Source: a bacterium
GTDB taxonomy: Bacteria; Desulfobacterota; JAPLJL01
Assembly: GCA_028713675.1 (NCBI GenBank)
Contig: JAQTNV010000005.1
Location: forward strand, 42,793-106,792
Length of the DNA stretch: 64,000 bases
Direction of reading: 5' to 3'
Below, in pieces: positions 25,320 to 33,218 of the stretch. The notes beneath the pieces are model-generated. The model was not told the DNA's origin, searched no databases, and saw nothing but the letters and a program-made list of their open reading frames with translations. The translations under genes were made by a program, and so were the position numbers. Position 1 is the first letter of the stretch. Each line of letters opens with the position of its first letter.

Positions 25320-25421
25320 CTGTCATTCTGAGTCCCGAGCTTGTCGAGGGGCGAAGAATCTCTCTTCCCACGAAGAAGCCGGAAAAACCAGACCCTTCGC
25401 TAGCGCTCAGGGTGACATTCT
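25320..25421. repeat. TGTCATTCTGAG-type palindromic intergenic repeat
   Basis: The left arm TGTCATTCTGAGTCCCGAGC and the right arm CTAGCGCTCAGGGTGACATT are imperfect inverted repeats, with CGAAGAATCTCT inside. This kind of element is widespread in bacterial genomes. It lies between the fusion gene and the next CrtI-like gene. Confidence 0.7.
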
Positions 25422-25477
25422 AAATGTTTGGCAACGGTCTCCGGAAAGTTAAAGGTAAGCAGGAAAAAGAGGCGAAA

Positions 25478-27034
25478 ATGTCGAACAAATATGATGTGGC
25501 TATCATCGGCGGAGGGATCGCGGGGCTTTCCGCCGGCCTTTACCTCCAGAAAATGGGGAAGAAATCCATCATCCTCGAGCATGGAACCCAGGTGGGCGGC
25601 AACATGTCCGGCATCTGGCGCAAGGGCTTTTACTTTGACTGCGGGGACATGTCCACCGAAGAAGTCGGGGTTCTCTTCCCGATCCTGAAGGATCTGGGCC
25701 TCTATGACCCCGACGAGTGGATGCGGGCCCGGTTTCGCTGGGTTACCCCGGACTGCGACGTGATGTTCTATGACTACGACCAGATGCGGGAGGATTTCAA
25801 GAAGGGCTTTCCGGGTTCCGCGGCCGGGCTGGATAAATGGTTCGATTTCGTCACTCCCACCTGTCTGGCGATGAACAAGATGATGAAAAGCGGGCCCTTT
25901 CCTTTCGCGGTGCAGGGCTGGGAGAAAATATCAAGCATGTTCCGGTTGATGGGCAAATCCCTGCCCCTGATGGGCACCGCCAAGGCGATGATGACCATGA
26001 CCGGCGAAGAGATGGTCAAGGACATGTTTCCCGGCGAGCCCCGCCTCCGCTGGCTTTTCAGCGAGGCCAACGTCAAGAACATGCTCCTGATGATGCATCT
26101 CTTCTTCTGGTACGCCTTCGTCCAGGATTATTGGTATCCGAAGGCCGGCCTCCAGGGCTTCACGGACAAGCTGGCCAAGGCCTACCAGGAGCGGGGCGGC
26201 GAGATCCGCTTCAAGTCCACAGTCAACAAGCTTATCACCGACGGACCCCGGGTGACCGCCTGTCTGACCTCCAAGGATGAGCGGATCGAGGCGGATTATT
26301 TCGTGAATACCGGGAATCCCAAGCGCCTGATCACCGAGATGCTGGACAACCCTCTGGTCTGGCCCCACCAGGACGGCCAGCGGATTCTCCAGGCCCAGGT
26401 TTCCAAGTCCGTGTGCTCGGCTTTTCTCGGGGTGGATATGAACGGGGAAGAGCTGAAAAAACACGTCAAGGATCACCACACCCTTTATTGGCGTTCTTAT
26501 GATTCGCCCGACTACGATGTCTACGACCCCAACGCCCACAACCGCGGCTGGTCCATGATCAGCGCCACCTCCCTGCACCTCCCCCACCTGGCCCCGCCCG
26601 GGAAGAGTTCCATGGTGGTCCAGGTCTTCACCTCCTACCGCTGGCAGAACGGCTGGAAAACCGGCACCGACGACCCTTTTGCCCGCAACCAGGAATACCG
26701 GGATCTGAAGCAGAAAGTCCTGGACGATATCATTAAGAAAACCGAATACATTGTTCCCGGGCTGTCGGGAAAAATCATTTACAAGGAATTGGCTACCCCC
26801 CGGTCCATGTCCCGCTGGACCCTGAATCCCGAGGGCTCGATCATGGGCTGGACCTATGATTACATCAAGTGCCACATGGCCAACAAGCATGTCCGGTTCC
26901 GTACCCCGATCAAAAATCTTTTCCAGGCCGGGCATTACTCCATCTGGCCGGGGGGAGTGGTTTTCTCCGCCATGTCCGGGAAAATCGTCACCCGCGGCAT
27001 TTACGAAGGTTTCTGGAGGCAATTGATCGTATAG
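25478..27034 (+). CDS. CrtI/phytoene-desaturase-like FAD oxidoreductase
   Basis: A 518-residue member of the CrtI group. The FAD motif YDVAIIGGGIAGLSAGLYL is at the N-terminus; the second contact is QVGGNMSGIW; the C-terminal motif is NLFQAGHYSIWPGGVVFSA. The frame is open 18 codons further upstream into the repeat element, but the ATG at 25478 with AAAGAGG before it puts the FAD motif at residue 5 as in its paralogues, so that start is chosen. The middle part is rich in methionine (LMGTAKAMMTMTGEEM; NMLLMMHLFFWY), as in proteins with a greasy substrate channel. It lacks the adjacent cysteines of the next two paralogues. Substrate unknown. Confidence 0.87.
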   Translation: MSNKYDVAIIGGGIAGLSAGLYLQKMGKKSIILEHGTQVGGNMSGIWRKGFYFDCGDMSTEEVGVLFPILKDLGLYDPDEWMRARFRWVTPDCDVMFYDYDQMREDFKKGFPGSAAGLDKWFDFVTPTCLAMNKMMKSGPFPFAVQGWEKISSMFRLMGKSLPLMGTAKAMMTMTGEEMVKDMFPGEPRLRWLFSEANVKNMLLMMHLFFWYAFVQDYWYPKAGLQGFTDKLAKAYQERGGEIRFKSTVNKLITDGPRVTACLTSKDERIEADYFVNTGNPKRLITEMLDNPLVWPHQDGQRILQAQVSKSVCSAFLGVDMNGEELKKHVKDHHTLYWRSYDSPDYDVYDPNAHNRGWSMISATSLHLPHLAPPGKSSMVVQVFTSYRWQNGWKTGTDDPFARNQEYRDLKQKVLDDIIKKTEYIVPGLSGKIIYKELATPRSMSRWTLNPEGSIMGWTYDYIKCHMANKHVRFRTPIKNLFQAGHYSIWPGGVVFSAMSGKIVTRGIYEGFWRQLIV

Positions 27035-27118
27035 TAATAAAGTTTCGGGTTTCGAGTTTTTAGTTTTGGGTTCGTAATTTAAGACTTGGTTATCAGTTAT
27101 TAATAGAGAGGATGAAAA

Positions 27119-28636
27119 ATGGAAAAGTATGATTATGACGCCATCGTGATCGGGGCCGGCTGCGGGGGTATCTCCTGCGGATCCATCCTGGCCAACAAGG
27201 GTTTAAAAACACTGGTTCTGGAACAGAACGATATCATCGGGGGGTGCTGCTCCACCTTCGAGGACAAGGGCTTCCACTTCGACACGGGGGCCTCGATCGT
27301 GGAATTCGTCCCGGCCATCGACTCGGTTTTCACCCGGATGGGACAGAAGCGGGAAAAGTACATTGATTTTCGCCCCTGCGATCCGATCTATTCCTTCCGC
27401 ACCGTGGAAGGCGAAATTATCGACATCCCCAAGGATGTCAACGCCACCTACGAACTTTTCAAAAAATACAGTCAGAAGGACGCGGAGAGCTGGAAGAAAT
27501 ACGTGAAATACTGGAAGGTGGTCCAAGATAAAGGCATGGACCAGTACCTGAAGAGCGATATGCAATCCTGGAAAAGCCTGGTCAAGATGATGATCAATGC
27601 CCCTGCCCTGATGAAAAAATGGCAGGTCTTCGTCCTCACTTACGAAGAGATCGTTTCCAAGTTCTTTACCCACCAGACCGTCCTCGACACCTTCGGATTC
27701 CAGTCTTACTGGGCCGGGCTCCCCCCCCGCCTCTGCCCCGGGCTTTACGGCGCCATCGGCTACACCGAGCACGAAGGGGTTTATTACCCCATGGGAGGAA
27801 TGATCTCCATTCCCAACGGGATCATGAAAGCCGGAAAAGAACAGGGCCTCGAGCTCCGCTTGAAAACCGAGGTCAGCAAGATCATGGTCAAGGACCGGAA
27901 GGCGGAAGGCGTGGTTCTGAAGGACGGGACCAAGTTAAGAAGCCGCCTGGTGGTCTCAAATATCAACGCCAAAAACCTCTACCTCAAAATGATCGGAGAA
28001 GAAAACCTTCCCGGCCGGGTGATCAAGGGCATTAAGAGCTATATCCTCTCCATGCCCATGCCCATGATCTACCTCGGAGTGAACGCCAAGCCGCCCTTCC
28101 GCGCCCATCACTCCATGCAGCTCGGCCGTTTCCAGGATATGAACAGCATCTGGGATGACAAATACCTGAAAGGCAAGCTCCCCGATGAAACCATCTGCAT
28201 GGTCTGCTGGCCCACCCACGTTGACCCGGCGCTGGCTCCCCCGGGGCACCACACCCTGAATCTCCTGACCATGGGTCCCTACGAACTCGACCACGGTACC
28301 TGGGACGAGCGGCGGGACGAATTCATGGAAAAAGCCATTACCTACGTCGAAAAAACCCTCTGGAACGACATTCGCAAGCACATCGTTTACAAGAAGGTCT
28401 CCACCCCGCTGGATTTTGAGCGTCGGCTGCTTTCACCGCGGGGTTCGATCTACGCCCTCCAGAACGACCTGGCCTCCACCCTCCTCTTCCGCCCCTCGAA
28501 CCGCTCGAAAAGCATCCAGGGGCTTTATCTTACCGGCGCCTCCACCCATCCCGGGGGCGGCGTGCCTATGGTAATCGCTGGGGGCGGGATCACCGCGGAT
28601 CTGATTCTTGATGATGTAAGAAAAAAAGTCATATAG
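27119..28636 (+). CDS. CrtI/phytoene-desaturase-like FAD oxidoreductase
   Basis: A 505-residue flavoprotein. The FAD motif is YDAIVIGAGCGGISCGSIL, followed by IGGCCSTFEDKG, where two cysteines stand beside the glycine pair that contacts FAD. The C-terminal FAD motif is GLYLTGASTHPGGGVPMV. It is closely related to the next gene: IGGCCST, then FDTGASIVE / LDVGASIVE, then KVSTPLDFERRLL and a final GASTH are shared. The two are therefore a tandem duplication that has diverged. Start 27119 has GAGAGGATG before it. A desaturase, saturase or isomerase acting on a polyene or isoprenoid is the family expectation. Confidence 0.88.
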   Translation: MEKYDYDAIVIGAGCGGISCGSILANKGLKTLVLEQNDIIGGCCSTFEDKGFHFDTGASIVEFVPAIDSVFTRMGQKREKYIDFRPCDPIYSFRTVEGEIIDIPKDVNATYELFKKYSQKDAESWKKYVKYWKVVQDKGMDQYLKSDMQSWKSLVKMMINAPALMKKWQVFVLTYEEIVSKFFTHQTVLDTFGFQSYWAGLPPRLCPGLYGAIGYTEHEGVYYPMGGMISIPNGIMKAGKEQGLELRLKTEVSKIMVKDRKAEGVVLKDGTKLRSRLVVSNINAKNLYLKMIGEENLPGRVIKGIKSYILSMPMPMIYLGVNAKPPFRAHHSMQLGRFQDMNSIWDDKYLKGKLPDETICMVCWPTHVDPALAPPGHHTLNLLTMGPYELDHGTWDERRDEFMEKAITYVEKTLWNDIRKHIVYKKVSTPLDFERRLLSPRGSIYALQNDLASTLLFRPSNRSKSIQGLYLTGASTHPGGGVPMVIAGGGITADLILDDVRKKVI

Positions 28637-28650
28637 GAAAAAGCTCATCA

Positions 28651-28674
28651 GGTAGCCGCAGGCTTTAGCCTGCG
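28651..28674 (+). repeat. Hairpin repeat GCAGGCT/AGCCTGC, copy 1
   Basis: GGTAGC is followed by the perfect stem CGCAGGCT-TT-AGCCTGCG (28657-28674). It lies in the leader of the gene starting at 28710, 35 bases before the ATG. The same hairpin in the same orientation precedes three more genes of this run. Confidence 0.75.
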
Positions 28675-28709
28675 ATCGCTGAAAGCTTTTATCAACGAAA
28701 GGACAAAAC

Positions 28710-30260
28710 ATGGGCAAAAATCCAAAGGTTAAATTCGGGACGGGCCAGTATGATTACGACATGATCTGCATCGGCGCCGGGATCGGCGGCCTGGCCACCT
28801 CCGCGATCATCGCCAAGGAGGGCTTGAAGGTCCTGATCCTGGAGCAGAGCGAACTGATCGGGGGCTGCTGCTCCACTTACGATGAAAACGGCTACAAGCT
28901 CGACGTCGGGGCCTCAATCGTGGAGCTGATCAATCCCATGAAAGAGGTTTTCAAGCTTTGCGGGAAAAAGGTCGAGGATTACATGGACCTGATCTCCTGC
29001 GACCCGATTTACGCCTTCGTCAACGAAAAAGGCGAGAAATTCGCCTACCCGGTGGATTGGGATAAAACCGTCGAGGTAATCTCCAAGATTGATGCCCATG
29101 ACGGCCAGAGCTTCAAAAAGTTCGCGGAAGCGGGCCGAAAATCGATCGACAAGTACGTCGAACCGATGCTCTCCATCCCCAACCAGACCATGACCGACGC
29201 CCTGAAACTATCGCTCAAGTATCCGGGGCTGATGTTCAACCTGTTGCCGAAAATGATTGCCACGCACGAAACCGTCATCAGAAAATATTTCCGCCACCCC
29301 ACCGTCCTGGGTTCGATGGCCTTTCAGAGCTATTTCGCCGGGGCCACTCCCGAGCTCTGCCCGGGATTCATGGGCCTGGTCGCCCTCACCGAGCACTACG
29401 GCATCTGGTATCCCAAAGGCGGAATGGTCGCCATCCCCAACGGTCTGGCCAAGATGGGGAAGGAATTCGGGGTGGAAATCCGGAACAAGGTCCTGGTGGA
29501 CCGGATCCTGCTGGACAAGAACAAAGTAGTCAAGGGCGTGCAGACTTCCGACGGTAAGCAGATCACCGCTCCGATCGTCCTCTCCAATGTCAGCGCCCTC
29601 ACCACCTACAAACGCATGATCGGCCGGGAAAACCTGCCCTGGCACATCAACGTCGGAATTGATTCTTATACACCCTCGATGGGATGCCCCATGATTTATC
29701 TCGGTCTGGACAAAAAGCCCGATCTGAACGCGCACCATACTATGCTGGCCACCTCCCTGGAGCAGCTGAACCAGTCTTGGTACGACTACAAGGCCGACGT
29801 GGTTCCACGGGAAGGGGCGGGACAGTCCCTCGTCTGCTGGCCCACCGATGCCGATCCCGACCTGGCCCCCAAGGGCCATCACATCGTCAATTTCATTTAC
29901 AACGGCCCCGTGCCCTACGCCCCGATCGGAACCAACTGGGACCGCCTCAAACCCCAATACATGGAGGAAGCCATCAATTTCTTCGACCGGGTTTTCTGCC
30001 CGGGGATCAAGAAACACATCACCTTTGCCAAGGTTTCCACACCCCTCGATTTTGAGCGGCGGCTCCTGGCCCCGCGGGGCTGCATCTACGGCCTGGATTT
30101 CGATATCCTGACCGTGGGGCCGATGCGTCCCCGCTCCCGTTCCTGGGCGGTCAAGAACCTTTACCTGGCCGGGGCCTCCACCCACATGTCGGGCGGAATT
30201 CCCACGGTAATGTCTTCGGCGCTGATTACCAGTAATTTAATAAAGGAAGATCATTTATAA
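28710..30260 (+). CDS. CrtI/phytoene-desaturase-like FAD oxidoreductase
   Basis: A 516-residue paralogue of 27119-28636. The FAD motif YDMICIGAGIGGLATSAII begins after a 14-residue N-terminal tail. The second contact is again IGGCCSTYDENG with adjacent cysteines. The C-terminal FAD motif is NLYLAGASTHMSGGIPTV. The start at 28710 has GAAAGGA and the hairpin repeat just upstream. With the genes before it, this makes four CrtI-like domains in a row on the plus strand. The divergence between the pair, together with the shared cysteines, suggests two related steps, such as successive double bonds of one substrate; this is inference. Confidence 0.88.
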   Translation: MGKNPKVKFGTGQYDYDMICIGAGIGGLATSAIIAKEGLKVLILEQSELIGGCCSTYDENGYKLDVGASIVELINPMKEVFKLCGKKVEDYMDLISCDPIYAFVNEKGEKFAYPVDWDKTVEVISKIDAHDGQSFKKFAEAGRKSIDKYVEPMLSIPNQTMTDALKLSLKYPGLMFNLLPKMIATHETVIRKYFRHPTVLGSMAFQSYFAGATPELCPGFMGLVALTEHYGIWYPKGGMVAIPNGLAKMGKEFGVEIRNKVLVDRILLDKNKVVKGVQTSDGKQITAPIVLSNVSALTTYKRMIGRENLPWHINVGIDSYTPSMGCPMIYLGLDKKPDLNAHHTMLATSLEQLNQSWYDYKADVVPREGAGQSLVCWPTDADPDLAPKGHHIVNFIYNGPVPYAPIGTNWDRLKPQYMEEAINFFDRVFCPGIKKHITFAKVSTPLDFERRLLAPRGCIYGLDFDILTVGPMRPRSRSWAVKNLYLAGASTHMSGGIPTVMSSALITSNLIKEDHL

Positions 30261-30323
30261 ATAAATTGACGAATGCAGATTGACGATTTTAAAATGAAAG
30301 CCAAAGAAACCAAAGAGACTAGA

Positions 30324-30385
30324 TTGGTAGCCGCAGGCTTTTCGATTAGATCCCGAGGCATTGTGGCCGAGGGAAGCCTGCGAAA
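30324..30385 (+). repeat. Long hairpin repeat (GCAGGCTT ... AAGCCTGC), copy in the 30399 leader
   Basis: Arms CCGCAGGCTT and AAGCCTGCG enclose a core with ATTAGATCCCGAGGCATTG. The core matches that of 30627-30684, but the arms there read GCAAGGCTT/AAGCCTTGC, so both sides of the stem changed together. It ends 14 bases before the ATG of the 48-residue gene. Confidence 0.75.
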
Positions 30386-30398
30386 TTAGGGAGGAAAA

Positions 30399-30545
30399 AT
30401 GAAAATCTTGTTGATTGTTATCGCGGTTCTGGTTGGCATCGGTGTTCTGGGAATGATTTGGATGGTATCCAAACCCCGGCGGGTCCGATATGCAATTTAC
30501 CTGCTCAAACAATTGCCCTATGTCCCGTTCAGGTATCTGACATAA
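30399..30545 (+). CDS. Tiny single-helix membrane protein, 48 residues (paralogue of 30742-30906)
   Basis: A 48-residue protein that begins MKILLIVIAVLVGIGVLG, giving one transmembrane helix at residues 3-23. A basic, aromatic tail follows (KPRRVRYAIYLLKQLPYVPF, then RYLT). The Shine-Dalgarno site GGGAGG lies six bases before the ATG. The product of 30742-30906 has the same design (helix, then K-P-x-x-R-Y-x-x-Y/L), which argues that both are real genes. It follows the CrtI-like genes directly, so it may be a membrane anchor or small subunit for them; that is inference. No named family is recognised. Confidence 0.7.
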   Translation: MKILLIVIAVLVGIGVLGMIWMVSKPRRVRYAIYLLKQLPYVPFRYLT

Positions 30546-30564
30546 TATCGAACGCTCTAATTGT

Positions 30565-30619
30565 CGATTGACGAATGTCCCTCGAAATAACTCGGGATAA
30601 AACGATTGACGAATGAAAA
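30565..30619 (+). repeat. 55-bp repeat, identical inverted copy at 31890-31944
   Basis: CGATTGACGAATG occurs at both ends as a direct repeat, around the core TCCCTCGAAATAACTCGGGA. The reverse complement of the whole 55 bases is found again at 31890-31944, so the pair brackets the second tiny membrane gene and the SDR gene. Confidence 0.8.
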
Positions 30620-30626
30620 ACAAACA

Positions 30627-30684
30627 CGTAGGGCAAGGCTTTTCGATCAGATCCCGAGGCACTGTGGTCGAGGGAAGCCTTGCA
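30627..30684 (+). repeat. Long hairpin repeat (GCAAGGCTT ... AAGCCTTGC)
   Basis: Arms GGCAAGGCTT and AAGCCTTGC surround the core GATCAGATCCCGAGGCACTG. It is related to 30324-30385 and, in the opposite orientation, to 49183-49248. Confidence 0.75.
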
Positions 30685-30693
30685 AATAAAATT

Positions 30694-30717
30694 GGTAGCC
30701 GCAGGCTTCAGCCTGCG
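30694..30717 (+). repeat. Hairpin repeat GCAGGCT/AGCCTGC, copy 2
   Basis: GGTAGC and a perfect stem CGCAGGCT-TC-AGCCTGCG (30700-30717) lie 24 bases before the ATG at 30742 and just ahead of its AAGGAGGAAGG ribosome site. Confidence 0.75.
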
Positions 30718-30741
30718 CCGTAAAGATAAGGAGGAAGGGAT

Positions 30742-30906
30742 ATGTTGAAGTCCGCAATAATAATCGTTCTGGGGGTAATCATCCTCAGCGCCCTTATCCT
30801 GGGCCTGAAGATCGTTTATACCCTGGCGACCAAGCCCAACCTGCGCTACTACCTCATCCAAACTCTCAAGGACGCAAAGTACATGTATTACCGGTATCAC
30901 GTCTAA
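30742..30906 (+). CDS. Tiny single-helix membrane protein, 54 residues (paralogue of 30399-30545)
   Basis: A 54-residue protein, MLKSAIIIVLGVIILSALIL onward, with one transmembrane helix at about residues 5-22. Its polar tail is KIVYTLATKPNLRYYLIQ and ends YYRYHV. The ribosome site AAGGAGGAAGG is strong. The layout and the KPxxRYxxx(I/L)(K/Q) tail match the 48-residue product of 30399-30545. The gene lies inside the 1.3-kb segment bounded by the inverted 55-bp repeats. No annotated family is known to me; the likely role is in membrane attachment of, or electron transfer to, the neighbouring flavoenzymes. Confidence 0.72.
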   Translation: MLKSAIIIVLGVIILSALILGLKIVYTLATKPNLRYYLIQTLKDAKYMYYRYHV

Positions 30907-30967
30907 AAAACGCTGGAAAGCTGGAAGGCTGGGCAGCTCGAACGCCGCTCCACTTTTTTAATAACGT

Positions 30968-30991
30968 TGTAGCCGCAGGCTTCAGCCTGCG
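30968..30991 (+). repeat. Hairpin repeat GCAGGCT/AGCCTGC, copy 3
   Basis: TTGTAGC and the perfect stem CGCAGGCT-TC-AGCCTGCG (30974-30991) lie 21 bases before the SDR start at 31013. Confidence 0.75.
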
Positions 30992-31012
30992 AACAAATAC
31001 GGGGGGATGAGG

Positions 31013-31837
31013 ATGATCAAGAAACGGGGGAAGGATTATCTTCGGAACAAGGTTGTGGTGGTCAGCGGCGCCGCCAGCGGCATCGGGTCCGCGGTTGCCC
31101 TCAATCTCGCTTCCCGGGGAGCCCGCCTCGCCCTTACCGATGTCAACCGAAAAGGTCTGGAAGAAGTCGCGGCCAAAGCCAAAGGCAAGGCCGCCGATGT
31201 CGAAACTTATGAGATCGACATCTCCCGGCGGGATTCCGTCCTCGCCGGAATCGGCGAGATTGTGAAAAAGTTTGGGGGAATCGACGGCCTGATCAACACC
31301 GCCGGGATCCTGATGATGGGTCCGCTCTACGAAACCCCGATCGAGAAAGCGGAAAAGATCCTGGACGTGAACTTCAAGGGCACCATGCTCATGTGCCACG
31401 CCTGCATTCCCCACATCATGAAAAAACGCGATGGTTTCGTGCTCAACACCAGTTCGGTTTCCTGGTTTTACGGCGCTCCCAACAAGCTTCTTTACGACTC
31501 CACCAAGGCGGGGATCTACACCATGTCCCAGGGACTCCAGATGGAACTGGAGCCTTACGGGATCAGCGTCGGGGTCTGCCTCCCCTTCATGGTCGAAACC
31601 GCGATGACCCAGGACATGAGCAACATGCCTCCCATCGCCGTCAAACTCGCCAAGGTTACCGGGATGACCAAAGCCGACATGGTTGCCGAGAAAATGATCG
31701 AGGCGGTGATCAAAAACCAGTTCAAGATCCTGCCCGGACAGGAAGCCAAATCCATGTGGCGAACCTTCCGCTTCTCCCCCAGCCTCCTCGGCTATATGAC
31801 AAAAAAAATGTCGGCGATCAAGCGTCCTTCGGACTAG
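31013..31837 (+). CDS. Short-chain dehydrogenase/reductase (SDR)
   Basis: A 274-residue classical SDR that oxidises an alcohol or reduces a carbonyl with NAD(P). The cofactor motif is VVVVSGAASGIGSAVAL, followed by D62-type DIS. The NAG motif appears as NTAG. The active site is SS-V in NTSSVSWFYG, with YDSTKAG (Tyr-x3-Lys). Two ATG codons compete. The one at 31007 touches the G-run, while the one at 31013 has GGGGGG at a proper distance and is chosen. The C-terminal 60 residues (from MTKADMVAEKM) resemble those of SDRs that act on lipid-like substrates. It is preceded by the hairpin repeat. It probably handles an alcohol or ketone of the same hydrophobic pathway. Confidence 0.88.
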   Translation: MIKKRGKDYLRNKVVVVSGAASGIGSAVALNLASRGARLALTDVNRKGLEEVAAKAKGKAADVETYEIDISRRDSVLAGIGEIVKKFGGIDGLINTAGILMMGPLYETPIEKAEKILDVNFKGTMLMCHACIPHIMKKRDGFVLNTSSVSWFYGAPNKLLYDSTKAGIYTMSQGLQMELEPYGISVGVCLPFMVETAMTQDMSNMPPIAVKLAKVTGMTKADMVAEKMIEAVIKNQFKILPGQEAKSMWRTFRFSPSLLGYMTKKMSAIKRPSD

Positions 31838-31889
31838 AGCATAGAGCATAGGGCATAGAGCAAAGAGTAAAATTCGTATTTTCTCTGAT

Positions 31890-31944
31890 TTTTCATTCGT
31901 CAATCGTTTTATCCCGAGTTATTTCGAGGGACATTCGTCAATCG
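31890..31944 (-). repeat. 55-bp repeat, inverted copy of 30565-30619
   Basis: An exact reverse complement of 30565-30619 over 55 bases. It ends nine bases before the ATG of the DUF362 gene, where a ribosome site would be expected. Confidence 0.8.
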
Positions 31945-31953
31945 TCAATTGAT

Positions 31954-33120
31954 ATGGCTGTCGCTATCGTCAAATCATCCTATGCCAATGTCCGGTCCGG
32001 GCTGGAACGGGCCATCGACCTGGTCGGCTATAAGCCCAAAAAGGAAACCATTGTCCTCAAGCCTAACGCCGGTTTTCCTGACGGCTCAATCAAGCTGGGC
32101 GACTGCGTTCCGCCTGAGTTTCTCGAGGCCCTGGCCGGCATCTTCAAGAACAAGGAAATCATTGTCGCCGAAGGCGTGGCCGCGGGGATGGATTACCAGA
32201 AAATGATCCGGAATTTCAGGTATGACCGGATCCCGAAAAAACACCCCAACGTCCGGCTGGTGAATCTCGAGAAAGAGGAACGCATCCCGGTAAAATGGAA
32301 GCGCGGCGAGATCAAACTGCCCAGGCTTTTATTCGAAAACGAATACATCAACGTCGCTAAGATGAAAACCCACTACTTCACCCACGTTACCCTCTGCATG
32401 AAAAACCAGAAAGGAGCCCTCCAGGAGTTCGACAAGCAGAAATTTCACATGAAAGACCTCCAGGCCGATATCTTCGAATTGAGCCAGGTCCTGAAACCAG
32501 ACCTTAATATCATTGACGGAATCGTGGCGATGGACGGCAACGGCCCCTATTCCCTCTGGCACGTCGGGGGCCGGGCCCGGAAAATCGGTCTTTTACTCTG
32601 CGGGCAGGATATTCATGAGGTGGATAATGTCGCCGTCCAGGTCATGCGGCTCGACCTCAAGAAAACCCACGTCCCCGACGTTCCCACCAAAATCGTGGGC
32701 GAGAAGCTCTCGGATGTCAGCGTGGCCTTCAAACCCCCGAATTTCGGCGACCAGCTCAACCTGGGCCACTTTCATCTTCAGGCTTTGTCGGGCTGTTCGG
32801 GTTGCATGCAGACATTCCTGATGGCCATCAAGCTTTCCACCGAATGGCGTTACGCCTACGATACCCTGCGGGGAACCGCGAATTTCATCCAACACGGGGT
32901 TCTCCGCCCCTGTTATATTTTTTTCGGTCCCCGCTGTTCCTTCCCTGCCGGTGCTGATCCGAAAAAGGCCAAAATGGTGTGCTTCGGCAATTGCACCCTG
33001 GGCCTGGCCAAGAAGCACGGCCTGCCCCATATCCCCGGCTGTCCCCCTCCGGCCGCCGAGATGCGGAAAATGAACCTCTCCCGGCGTAAGCTCGAATCCC
33101 TGATCCCCAAAAAGTCTTAG
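31954..33120 (+). CDS. DUF362-family protein with cysteine motifs
   Basis: A 388-residue protein of the DUF362 family (iron-sulfur-associated proteins common in anaerobes). Typical are VLKPNAGF near the start, NVAKMKTHYFTHVTLCMKN (the KMKTH region) and ILNIIDG-like DLNIIDGIVAMDGNGP. The C-terminal part has cysteines in LSGCSGCMQTF, RCSFPAG, CFGNCTLG and PGCPPP, which could hold a metal cluster, although it is not the standard ferredoxin arrangement. No ribosome site is visible; the 55-bp repeat fills that place. A terminator follows at 33219-33253. The biochemical role of the family is poorly defined; a redox role beside the flavoproteins is plausible. Confidence 0.82.
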   Translation: MAVAIVKSSYANVRSGLERAIDLVGYKPKKETIVLKPNAGFPDGSIKLGDCVPPEFLEALAGIFKNKEIIVAEGVAAGMDYQKMIRNFRYDRIPKKHPNVRLVNLEKEERIPVKWKRGEIKLPRLLFENEYINVAKMKTHYFTHVTLCMKNQKGALQEFDKQKFHMKDLQADIFELSQVLKPDLNIIDGIVAMDGNGPYSLWHVGGRARKIGLLLCGQDIHEVDNVAVQVMRLDLKKTHVPDVPTKIVGEKLSDVSVAFKPPNFGDQLNLGHFHLQALSGCSGCMQTFLMAIKLSTEWRYAYDTLRGTANFIQHGVLRPCYIFFGPRCSFPAGADPKKAKMVCFGNCTLGLAKKHGLPHIPGCPPPAAEMRKMNLSRRKLESLIPKKS

Positions 33121-33218
33121 AGTTTTTTCTGTATTAATTCCCAATTTTTCTAATATTGTCGTTTATTAAAATCCCCCCTTCCCCCCTTTTTAACAAAGGG
33201 GGGGATAACATGATGGTT

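Noticed and set aside
33181-33204. CCCCCCTTT/AAAGGGGGG hairpin as the terminator of the DUF362 gene
   Set aside because: It has no U-run after it. The adjacent hairpin at 33226-33246 with flanking A/T runs is the better terminator; the C-rich one is a common intergenic repeat.
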